From Clusia tigrina (Eukaryota > Arthropoda > Insecta > Diptera > Clusiidae): 64,000 nucleotides of DNA. Positions 54,601 through 64,000 of this stretch are shown one piece after another (within the stretch, counting starts at the first letter, position 1; each line of letters begins with the position of its first letter). The position numbers and the translations under genes are program-made. The notes beneath the pieces were generated by a model. The model had not been told where the DNA came from and did not search any database. It saw only the letters and a program-made list of their open reading frames with translations. The stretch covers positions 68,725,807-68,789,806 of the forward strand of contig OV050030.1 of the NCBI GenBank assembly GCA_920105625.2. Direction: 5' to 3'.

Positions 54601-57190
54601 ATAAGCTTTGGTGTTCATTGCCTTTCTTTTTAAATTCCTTTATGTCGACATATTCAAATAAATTATCATTGATTGCAATCCTTATACTCTTAAAGTTTGT
54701 TTTGCCAACTATATTTTCAAGTTTGGGAAATAATTGCGCTAGTTCAATTTTCCCATAAGCAATAAAATCTTTAGAGTTTAATTTAAATATTTTCTTTTTT
54801 CCATGGAACAAAACTAAATGTGAGGAATTTTCTAATGTTTTATTGTGCACATTTGTGGTTAATTTTAGGCATGGTAATTTTTTCACTTCTTGTAACGTAA
54901 TCGTGTTATATACTTGTTGTTGTAAGGTTTCTTTGGCTTCAATAATGTTCTTATTAGTTTGGAAATGAGTATGTTTTGATTTTGATCTAGTAATCATCTG
55001 TATGATAGCAAAGTTTTCTTCCCTAAGCTGCTTGATGTGCCCAAAATCAATGCGCGATAAAGCATCTGCACCGCAGTTATCTTTTCCTTTAATGTATTCA
55101 ATTTCGAAATCAAATTCTTCCAAATCTAGCCTCATTCTTGTTAACTTTGAGAAAGGGTTCTTCATAGCAAATAGGTATGTAAGTGGTTTATGATCACTTT
55201 TTATTAAAAATTTTGTTCCATAAATGTATGGTTTGAAGAAATTTATTGCCCAGTGTATAGCGGTAAGTTCTTGTTCTATGACCGATTTATTACTCTCCCC
55301 TTTAGTAAAGGTTCGAGAGGCGAACGCTATTGGCAATTGTTTACCATTGTGGTTCTGACTTAGAACTGCGCCACATGCAATTTTGCTTGCATCTGTAGTA
55401 ATGCAAAAAGGTTTTTTGAAATCAGGGTATTGCAATATTTTTGGGGATAGCAGACAACTTTTAAAATATTGAAATGCCTTTTCGCATTCAGGTGTCCATT
55501 CGAACTGGGATTTTTTCCTTGTTAATTTTGTTATGTGTACTGCATGATTTGCGAAATTTGGTATGAATCTTCTATAATAGTTTACAAATGCTACGAACCG
55601 CTTACATTCATCGGCGTTCGTTGGTTTTGGGTATGACAAAATCTTGTCGTATTTAGATTCATCTGGAAGAATGCCTTGGTCTGTGCATTTATGTCCTAGG
55701 AAGGTGACTTGTGAATCGTAGAATTTACACTTGTCCGGATGCAACTTAATATTTGTTTTCCTGCAGATCTCGAAAACTGATTTTAAATTTGCTAACATAT
55801 GTTTTTCGGAGCATCCAATGACTATGAGGTCGTCCATATATATAAAAGTTTTCCCCGGTCCTAGTCCAGAAAATGCAATATTCATCATCCTTTGAAAGGA
55901 GTTTGGGGCTATTTTTAATCCAAAAGGTAATCTTTTGAATCTAAAGGATCCTTGTTCGGTTGAGAATGATGTAACGTTTCTTGAATTTTCCTCAAGCTCT
56001 ATTTGATGAAAACCTGAAATCAAATCCAAACACGAAAAATACTTCGCACGACCTAACTGGTCAAGGATATCGTCAATTCTAGGCAATGGGTACTTGTCTG
56101 ATGCTAATTTTTTATTGACTTGTCTATAGTCTATTACAAGTCTCCATTTTTTCTCCGAGGAATTTGGTAAGGATTTCTTCGGGACTAAAAGTATAGGGCT
56201 ATTATACTCTGAGACTGACGGTTCAATGATATCATCTCTAAGCAGTTTTTCTATTTGTTTATTTATTTCGGCTTTATGAGTATGAGGAGTCCTATAGTTT
56301 TTTATGTAAACCGGATTATTTTCGTTTAAGTGTAATTTCTGTTTATAAAAATTGTTGTATGTACACGCATCGCTTTCTAAAGCAAATACGTCTGTGTAGT
56401 TTGAAACGAGTTGAACTAGCTTTCTCTCTATGAAGTATTGGGCAGTTGTTTGCTAATTTATTTAAAATTTTGGTTTGTCGTTCTTGATTGTTATTTTGTT
56501 TATCTATTTTAACAATGTAATAGTCATCAAGGTTTTCTGTTCTTATTGTGTTTTGCTGCAAAAAAAAAGTTGTTATCCGTTGTATTAATAATTCGAACAT
56601 ATGGGTTTTTTGTATTAACGATTGTATTTGCTATGAAAACACCATCTTCAAGTTCCTGATTGGGTATTAAGAGGTCGTTTTCCGTACTTGTTATGTCGAT
56701 TTTTCTAATGACCTCCGCTCTTGCTGGGAGTGAGAGTATTTTCCCCTGATGTGAATCCAATATTTCGATTTCTAGTTCAATATTTAAACAGTTTGGCCTA
56801 ATAATGAGCCAACTTGGACCAGAATTTTGGATGTCTAATACACAATTATAATTTTTTATGAAATCATAGCCTATTATACCATCACAAGGTAGCGGGAAAG
56901 AATCATCCACTATGTGGAAATTATGAGATATTGTTAAATTATTTATGTATAGACTTGCTTGTGTGACACCGAGTGTTTTTATTGTACCACTGCCTATACC
57001 TCTGAGGTTGAATATTTGATTTATATTTATTGTAGCATTGTCTACATGGTTTGTTTTGAAGAGACTTATATCTGATCCTGTATCTAAAAGAAATGTAGAG
57101 GTGGACTGACTTAAGGATGATTTTATTCTGATGTAATTGTTTAAACAGTGGTTTACATTTAAAATTCTGTGCTCATTTAATTCGATACAT
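54458..57190 (-). pseudogene. Protease, RT, RNase H of the mdg1-like element (arm 2)
   Basis: RT/RNase H is open from 56086 down to 54458 with only two residue changes from arm 1 (KNPFSKL, DFGHIKQ). Upstream, two extra single-base insertions not in arm 1 break the frame: a longer homopolymer near 56565 and a gagaga expansion near 56427. The protease (56910-56527 and above) keeps its end motif GIIGYDFIKNYN. Confidence 0.9.
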
Positions 57191-58412
57191 TCCCCAGTTG
57201 GGCGGACTGGGGGACATCCCCGTTTTCCGACGCCTCTGTATACCGAACGTTTCCATTATTATGTCTGCGTCCTCTATAATTATTGTTGTGTCCATAATTT
57301 CTATTTCTATTATTGTTGTCTCTGTTATCAGAGTGAGAGTCGTTACGCCGTGTATTATAATTCCGGTTCGCAGAGCTTCTTTGTCCACGATATGATCTGT
57401 TTCCACGACCCCTATATCTTACGTTGGAATTTCGATATTTGTTGATGTAATTTACTTGTAAAGTTCCTGAACTTTCCGAACTTAACTCAAGAAATTTTGT
57501 AATAGCGTCTCCTACTGTTGGGAACTGACCTGCCCTCATTAACAATTTTACCTCTTCAGATTTCGCATTTGTTTTTATTGTTTTCACTGCATGTTGAGTG
57601 GAGTAGCTTTTTGCTAGTGCAGTCGTCAAACCGTCCGCAATAAATGATTGCTCCAATTGCAATGATAAAGTTTCAATTTCTTTGGCAAAATCACTGTCGC
57701 TTTTATTATGCTGCTTTACGGTATTAAGTCTGGCTGAAATACTCTGTGGAGATTCGTATTTCACGTTTGCAAGTAATTTGCTTTTGATTGCTTGAATAGT
57801 ACTCTCGTTTGTTATCAATGTACTTGCTGAGTGAGTTAATTTCGTTTTTATTAATGAAATTGCTATGTTTTCATGGGTTTCTTTTATGGTTTCCAATAAA
57901 TCAATGGCGTTTATGAATTTATTTAAATTTTCAATTTTGCCATCAATCTCTGGAAGCAATTTCGTTGCAGTGTTAATGAACTCGATAGATGTCATATTGC
58001 TGAGATTGTTTATTTCGTTTTGTTCTTTTAATGTGTCTTCTAATGAGTCAGTATCTGTGTCAGAGCTTTCGCTGCAAAGTAATGAATGAATAGTCAGGTC
58101 AAGTAATTTTGTTATACTTGTTGGTACTTCTTGTGGTACTTGTAATTTATTAAAAAGTACTTTCAGTCTATTTTTAATGGAAGTGAAATAATTTTCGAAT
58201 TCTAGCTTATGGTCTGTGCTAAGTACCGGGTAAATTGTCCTACCTAAATTGGCAATTGTATTATGCTGACATGCAAGAATACCAATATGTTTTAGTTGAG
58301 TAATTTTGGATGGTAGGGGTGTTTTATTTAAACATTTGTACGATTTGTCAAAAGTGATCTTTATTTCATTCAATTTTCTCAAAACTTCGTCCCATGTGAT
58401 TGGTGAGGACAT
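57177..58412 (-). CDS. Gag of the mdg1-like element (arm 2), intact 411 aa
   Basis: Full-length Gag from MSSPITWDEVLRK to the stop that overlaps pol. It contains the 5-residue segment missing from arm 1 (around KVLFNKLQVPQ). The RG/RN-rich tail (RYRGRGNRSYRGQR) spans about residues 335-390. The capsid-like part is helical and no CCHC knuckle is present. Of the two copies this is the one with undamaged gag, while arm 1 has the less damaged pol. Confidence 0.9.
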   Translation of the reverse strand: MSSPITWDEVLRKLNEIKITFDKSYKCLNKTPLPSKITQLKHIGILACQHNTIANLGRTIYPVLSTDHKLEFENYFTSIKNRLKVLFNKLQVPQEVPTSITKLLDLTIHSLLCSESSDTDTDSLEDTLKEQNEINNLSNMTSIEFINTATKLLPEIDGKIENLNKFINAIDLLETIKETHENIAISLIKTKLTHSASTLITNESTIQAIKSKLLANVKYESPQSISARLNTVKQHNKSDSDFAKEIETLSLQLEQSFIADGLTTALAKSYSTQHAVKTIKTNAKSEEVKLLMRAGQFPTVGDAITKFLELSSESSGTLQVNYINKYRNSNVRYRGRGNRSYRGQRSSANRNYNTRRNDSHSDNRDNNNRNRNYGHNNNYRGRRHNNGNVRYTEASENGDVPQSAQLGNVSN

Positions 58413-58681
58413 AATAAATGAACCATACGTAATTAGGAAATTGCAACATTGATAAATTTACATGTTTTAATAAAAAGCTTAATTTTGTCTATTTGTTTAT
58501 ATTATTTTCTTGTCATTTGTGTGTTGTTGCTTGCACGGTGTTTTTAATGTGAATACTTAGTTGTAAATATTAGTTTTATATTGTGAAATTGAATTTAATA
58601 ATATTTCTTATCTTATATGATGATGATTTTTGTTGTCCTTTACGAAGCTGCAATTCTTCTCCAGATAGTTTTTCAGATAGT

Positions 58682-58951
58682 TTAGATCCTGACCGCTGGT
58701 GTTTCCACACGTTGTATCCTTCGTTTTAAATAGTTTTTGAGTGCCGAATGTATTGCCATTATTAGCACCAAGGCTCCGATCAAACACATAATTTCCCAAG
58801 GTATTGTTTTGATGTTTTGATTGTCACTTTTCTCTTGGCATTTGTCTATATATTTTACAACTTCTGTATTCTTCTGTTGCACTTCTTTTCCCACTTCATA
58901 GCCAGAAATTGCTATCATCACTATACTTATTGCTTTTTTCCACCAACTCAT
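58682..58951 (-). CDS. Small membrane-type ORF ahead of gag (arm 2)
   Basis: Predicted protein identical to the arm 1 copy at 19299-19568; single membrane span at residues 50-68. Lies between primer site and gag. Confidence 0.6.
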   Translation of the reverse strand: MSWWKKAISIVMIAISGYEVGKEVQQKNTEVVKYIDKCQEKSDNQNIKTIPWEIMCLIGALVLIMAIHSALKNYLKRRIQRVETPAVRI

Positions 58952-59151
58952 GGTGTTGATTGAAGTTTTTCATGGATATTTCTATACTTTATCTTTTTTT
59001 AAATTTTTCCACTTTTTTTATGCTTAGCAGTTCATTTTCAGCAATTGTCTATTGTAAGCAAATATTCACTGAAGTTACACTTTTTGTTATTAAAAAAATA
59101 TTTATTTTTAAAATATATTTATTTTTAGCGTCACTTATGCCACGGTCGCCA

Positions 59152-59515
59152 TGTAATGATTAGACGGGGTTTTTAAATCCATGGTTTAAAATGTAACTTT
59201 ATTTACCGAACATTAATCATTAACAGTCGACTATCTACTGTCTTGCAATTACAATGTTGGACTTATATTTATACTTAAAATAGTTGAGTCGTCGATGACA
59301 TCACTGTTCGATGACTCAAGAGGTATCGATGGATAAGGGTCAGTTATTTGAGACGTATGTGTGCTGGCTCACATTTCACGGTCGTTGACCGTCGCCTTGA
59401 ATGTTGGTGTCTCATATCGGCACCACTTTGGAATGTTGCACACTTTGCAATTGTTAATTGATTTTAGGTCATTAGATTCATATGTCTGTTAGTTCAATGA
59501 CCGTTATCCATGACA
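59152..59515 (-). repeat. 5' LTR of the mdg1-like element (arm 2)
   Basis: 364 bp; matches the arm 1 5' LTR at every variable site noted. Confidence 0.92.
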
Positions 59516-59667
59516 ATATGAGTTGGCAACAAGAATATCACTATCTCCTCTTTTATTGTTTATTATGCTATTTTCTTTTTGTTACGTTAGAATTAAGTCT
59601 TTAATATACTGTCAATGAGTTAAGTACTCTCCGCGTATGTTTGCTTCTTGGGACATCTGCTACAATA

Positions 59668-59681
59668 GGTTATGGGCCCAG
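59668..59681 (+). other. copia primer-binding site (arm 2)
   Basis: ggttatgggcccag, identical to arm 1. Confidence 0.8.
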
Positions 59682-59763
59682 GCGTGGTGTGTCCAAATGC
59701 CTGAGACGAGAAGTAAAAGTCCGAAGTTGCCCGAAAAAAATCCAGAAATTAAAATGAAAATTT

Positions 59764-60527
59764 TTGTGGATAAAGAAAAACGTGACTAAGGGATCAGCTC
59801 AACAATGGGATAGAGTGTATACGTCATTGGATGAACACAACTATGACACCTGGTGTGTCCAGATGCGCGGCGTTTTATTTTGTACAGAGTTGTGGAAAGT
59901 GGTATCAGGTAAGCTGAAGGAAATTGCGTCTAACGGTGACGAGTGGGAATTGCTGGATGAGAAGGCCCTAGCAACAATAGTTTTGACAGTCAAACCTAAT
60001 CAGCTGAACCACATTAAGAACTGCAAAACGTCAGCCGAAGTGTGGTTGAGGCTCGAGGGCATATATAAACCAAAAGGCCCTGCAATAAAGGTGACTTTAT
60101 ACAAGAGCTCGCTGAATCTCCGTATATCGGATGACGATAATATGCCAGCGGTTTTGAATGCATTTACTGACATTGTAGACAAACGAGATTATGGCCATTA
60201 AACTGTTGTCTAGTTTGCAAAAGCAGTACGAAAATTTGTTATTGCCATGGAAATGAGGGATACTTTGCCCGAGTATAGCGCACTCAAGGTCAAACTCTTA
60301 GAAGAATACGAACGCAGAGCAAAAAGAACGAAACAGTGGAAAGTAACCAAAAAGCGTATGTCGCACAGCACAACAATAATTCAACTAGAGCTAGGCACCA
60401 CAGCAACTACAATAACAACAGGCGTAAACACAACGGCAAGTGCTATAAATGCAATAAGAGAGGACACTTCGCGAACGACTGTAAAAGAAAACACACCGCG
60501 GTAAAAGAAAAAGGCAAAGAGCAGTAA
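59764..60527 (+). pseudogene. copia Gag (arm 2)
   Basis: Two frames as in arm 1: the N-terminal domain to a stop near 60201 and the nucleocapsid part with CYKCNKRGHFANDC at 60336-60527. Changes: KLKEIAS for KLKKIAS and ANDCKRK for ANDCERK. Confidence 0.85.
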
Positions 60528-60594
60528 TCTTACTCTCAAAGACGTTTTATATGTTCCTTCCTTACAAGCAAATGTCTTCTCGGTTAGCAAAAGC

Positions 60595-61258
60595 GTGGAG
60601 TATGGTGCAGAGGTGACCTTCACCGACATTTGTGTAATCATTAGAAATAAAAAAAACAATACGGTATCGTTCAAAGCATATAAAGAGAACAACTTGTACA
60701 TGTTTCGAAACCATTTTTCTTGTGTGAATAAAATTTCTTGTGTGGCAAATAATCTATACGGTGGCATAACAGGTATGGTCATGTGAATTAATAATATTAT
60801 TTGTTTACGCGAACTCGCTCCAAAAGAAATTGTGCGTGATTTTAAAAATTTTAAAATGCCAGAAATGTTGAAAAGTAAAGTGTGCGTACAGGCATTTCCT
60901 CAAACATCAGAAAATAGAGCAAACAATCTATTGGATTTGGTTCATGCTGACGTATGTGGACCATTTAATACCCAGTCGATCGGTGGGTCACGATATTTTT
61001 TGACATTTGTCGATGATAAATCCCGAAAATTTTTAATTTTTTTTTATGAAATCAAAAGACAATTGTTTTACAAAATTCAAAAGTCTAGTTGAATACCAAC
61101 CGGGTCGAAAAATTAAAGCAATTCATAGCGACAACGGTCGTGAATTTGTAAATACCGCGTTTGACCAATTTTTGAAGTTAATCGGGATAGCGCGTCAACT
61201 GACGCTTCCACATACACCCAACAGAATTGAGTGGCAGAGCGAGCGAACCGTACAATAG
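60595..61258 (+). pseudogene. copia integrase (arm 2)
   Basis: Same three-frame structure; FKNFKMPEM for FKNFQMPEM. Catalytic Asp motifs HADVCGP and IHSDNGREF are visible; Glu is out of frame. Confidence 0.85.
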
Positions 61259-61300
61259 TCGAAATGGCCAGATCAATGTTAGTACACTAGGAGAAAAATT

Positions 61301-62448
61301 TTGGGCAGAAGCACCGGCAAGCGCTTGGGAGATTCAACTCCAAACGAAATTTGGCACGGAATGAAGCCGAGTGTAAAGCATTTGAAAGTGTTCGTATGTT
61401 TAGCTACCGCATTAGACAAAACGCAAAATCGGAAGTTCCGCCCAAAAGGGAGAGAATGTATTATGTTCGGTTACTCACAGCAGTCGAAAGCATACCGACT
61501 GTACGATTTACTATCACAAAAGGTAGTGACCAAACGAGACGTAAAGTTTAATGAAACTACGCTTATGGGTTCAGAAGCTAATCAACTATCGGAGTTGTTG
61601 AAATATCTGAACAACAATGCAGCTAATAATGATGATACAGTGCCAGCAGTAATAGCAGGTGAGCCTGATGATAGAACAGCCGACACTATAAATGAGCCTA
61701 GCAGCAATGACGAGGATCCAAAGCGAATTGGGCCTGGAAGACCAAAATTAATCAGAACTGGTAAGCCAGGACGTCCACGTAAAGAATACAATTGTGCTAA
61801 TTTGGCGAAATACAGTGACAATGTCAAGGTTCCACAATCAGTAAGTGATATAAAGGATAGTGCGTATTCCGGAAAATGGTTATATGCAATGCAAAAAGAA
61901 TACACTGCACTGATTGAGAATAGCACATGGTCGCTAGTCGATCTACCACTGAACCAAAAGGCAATTGGCTGTAAATGGGTATGCAATCGGGGCGTGAATG
62001 GAACTCAAAACTGGATGGTGTACTAAAGAACATCGGGTTTCATCAGTGCCAGACGGAGTCATGTGTATATAAAATGATGTTAAAAGGCAAGTTAATTCTA
62101 ATAGCCGTGTACGTTGGTGATTTAATTATAGGTAGCGCGGTCAAAGAAGACATTGAACTCATTAAGACAAAGGTGGCAAGGGAATTCAAGTTGGTAGATA
62201 AAGGGCCTCTTTCGTATTTCCTTGGTTGGGAAATTAAGCGGTGCGGAGAAACCGGCGCAATAGCGGTCAGTCAGAAGCAATATTTCCGCAATATATTGGA
62301 GAGGTACGACATGAAGACTTGTCGATCAGTTTCAACTCCTTTGGATCCTGGGTTTCATACCAGATGTGATGACGAGCATGCTGAAAGAGTTGACAAGACA
62401 TCTTATGATGATAGGCCTAATGTATTTAGCGATCTGCACGAGACCTGA
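61301..62448 (+). pseudogene. copia RT (arm 2), deleted, YVGD
   Basis: Mirror of 15802-16949 with changes TGKRLGD, LDGVLKN and KQYFRN. Same deletion after AIGCKWVC and the same YVGD active-site change. Confidence 0.88.
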
Positions 62449-62623
62449 TATACTGCACTCTGTTCTCAAATTGGCACAGGGTAATTCAATCCCAACAATC
62501 CAGCATCAGACTGGCGTCAAACACATTATGAGGTAATTATCGAAAACTTGGCAGTTAAAATTATGGTATCGCCCCAGCAGTGTTCGAATATATGGCTACG
62601 CGTTTGCAGATTGGGCTGGTGAT

Positions 62624-63052
62624 ATGAAAGATAGGAAGTCATATTCTGGCTATGTTTTCATGATGAGTGGCGGATCCGTGGCATGGGAATCGAAGAAACA
62701 GAGTACTATAATGTTGAGTACGACAGAAGCAGAGTACGTTGTATGGTGTACGAGCGCTAAAGAAGCTGTTTATTTAAAGAAATTATTAACAGAACTTGGA
62801 TTCCATGAAGAAGACATGCCTATAACAATAAAAAGCGATTATTTAAGTTCTTAATCTCTTGTTAAAAATCATGTATATCATTCAAAAACAAAACACATAG
62901 ATTTAAAATATCATTATGTACGTGAAGTTGCTAAAAACAAACAAGTTGAATTTCAGTATGTCTCAACTAACCAAATGGTGGCTGATATCTTGACGAAAAA
63001 CCTATCTAAACATATACATTGTAAACTAACTGAAATGACGGGTCTAAAATGA
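62624..63052 (+). pseudogene. copia RNase H (arm 2)
   Basis: Same predicted protein and same premature stop as 15197-15626. Confidence 0.85.
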
Positions 63053-63195
63053 ATTATGTGAATTAAAATTATATTATTTTATATAGTTTGTAGAGGATAT
63101 TCGTATTGAGACGGAGCACAGTGCTCCGTTGCCATACAAAAGTTGGACAAAAATAGAAGGAGTTGTTCGAATTTGATGAAACTTCATTTCCTAAA

Positions 63196-64000
63196 GGATT
63201 ATGGAACGCAGAATTCAAAACTGACATCGGTTTTTCAATACCGGTTTCGGTTTTCTCATAAAACTAGTACTCATCTCCCCAAACCCTTGCGGCCATAAAT
63301 AAATATGGTGTAAAGTTTAATAATAATAATAAAATATCATTTCAATTATTGACCTAAGCTCAATCGTTTCCTTCGGTACTGGATACAACGCAATTTAAAA
63401 GACAACGCTAACTCACATTCTTAATGTGTGCCTACTTTTATATTAAGACAATGAAAATCACGTTTCTAATTAAGCATAGTTTTTATTCTGTAGCATCTGT
63501 TTCGAAGCTATATGAATTTTCTGATGATAAAGAAGACGAACGACTTAATAAGGACGAAAACTAATCTGCATTATCGTTCGTATTTTCATCTTGAACTATA
63601 TATTGCTCCATACATTTATCGGAGCCCAATAAAAATTTATTTCTGTGTTTAATATTTCTTTTTGTCGAAATCAATGGATCCGAAGATAACAACAAATGTA
63701 TCATTAAGTTTTATTAGTATCTTCTAGTCCCGTTTTTTGACAATGAGATAGCCGATGTTTTCGAACATTCTTATGGGATGCTTCCAACGCTTCTTCTGAC
63801 GAAGAACCTAAAAGGAAACATGAAAATTATTCTTATTCAAAAGATCAATTGAATAAATGTTACCAATTGGTAAATCAAAGAATTTGATTACTTCGCGTCC
63901 GTGGACCAAAACTTTGTGGACAGAACTAGTCATATTGTACCAATCATAATTCCTAGGTACAACTTCCTGGTCTCTTTAAGCAGTTGGCCAAACTGCTCTT
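63196..64000. other. Unassigned sequence beyond the inverted duplication
   Basis: AT-rich. It starts exactly where arm 2 homology ends. On the minus strand a short stretch near 63830-63650 reads GSSSEEALEASHKNVRKH and on, which reminds me of the C-terminus of unclassified insect transposon proteins, but frames are broken and I do not assign it. Confidence 0.5.

Larger units (their letters stand above)
52923..59515 (-). mobile_element. mdg1/412-type Ty3 element, inverted copy (arm 2)
   Basis: 6593 bp with 364-bp LTRs at 52923-53286 (3') and 59152-59515 (5') and ATAT at 52919-52922 and 59516-59519. It is 49 bp longer than arm 1: about 34 bp after the tatcggccgata palindrome and about 15 bp in gag. 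The primer site is at 59138-59151. Confidence 0.92.
59516..63160 (+). mobile_element. Ty1/copia element, inverted copy (arm 2)
   Basis: Mirror of 15095-18734. LTR part to 59664, primer site 59668-59681, Gag 59764-60527, integrase 60595-61258, RT 61301-62448, RNase H 62624-63052. It shares the YVGD change, the RT deletion and the integrase shifts with arm 1. Confidence 0.88.

Overview
This window is a dense graveyard of transposable elements from an insect genome, most likely a higher fly (Diptera, Brachycera; a tephritid is my guess). The basis is the element mix: mdg1/412-type Ty3 elements primed by tRNA-Arg, a copia element with the initiator-Met half-tRNA primer site, BEL/Pao, LOA-type non-LTR elements with a DUF4780-like ORF1, jockey-like pieces, and mariner/Tc1 relatives. 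No ordinary multi-exon host gene, rRNA or tRNA is visible. Nearly every reading frame belongs to a broken element.

Layout: (1) 1-5.35 kb: a Ty3 fragment (minus strand), split in its RNase H codons by a LOA-like element at 685-4970. (2) 5.65-6.58 kb: an internally deleted Tc1/mariner relative. (3) 6.6-11.8 kb: a decayed Ty3 element (minus, 'A'). (4) 11.77-15.09 kb: the 3' part of a BEL/Pao element (minus), with a 962-codon open frame and its 3' LTR. (5) 15.1-18.7 kb: a defective copia element (minus), whose 5' LTR is split by (6) a near-complete 6.5 kb mdg1/412-type element at 18735-25278 (plus). (7) 25.3-41.6 kb: a deleted Ty3 element 'B', a second LOA-like element at 31386-36551 with an 11-bp target duplication, jockey-like ORF1/ORF2 pieces, and two more internally deleted DNA transposons at 38266-39190 and 39988-40937. 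(8) 41.6-42.5 kb: a CR1/L2/jockey-type remnant, then a long TA tract. (9) 42745-46968: an LTR retrotransposon, 'C', whose gag/protease/RT region has been replaced by an intronless copy of what looks like a host gene, a PPP1R14/CPI-17-type protein phosphatase 1 inhibitor.

From 47276 to 63195 the order runs backwards. The CR1-like, C, mdg1-like and copia copies reappear inverted, about 99% identical, around a 616-bp loop at 46660-47275. A 500-N assembly gap (52305-52804) lies exactly where arm 1 carries 16.2 kb (25398-41636) that is not seen in arm 2. This is either a real palindrome with arms of about 31.6 kb and a collapsed gap, or an assembly fold-back. The outer breakpoint is at 15054/63195.

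The most notable item is the captured PP1-inhibitor retrocopy in element C. It appears in both arms; in arm 2 a 21-bp deletion removes the threonine segment that aligns with the regulatory phosphosite of CPI-17. Beyond 63195 the sequence is unassigned and AT-rich.
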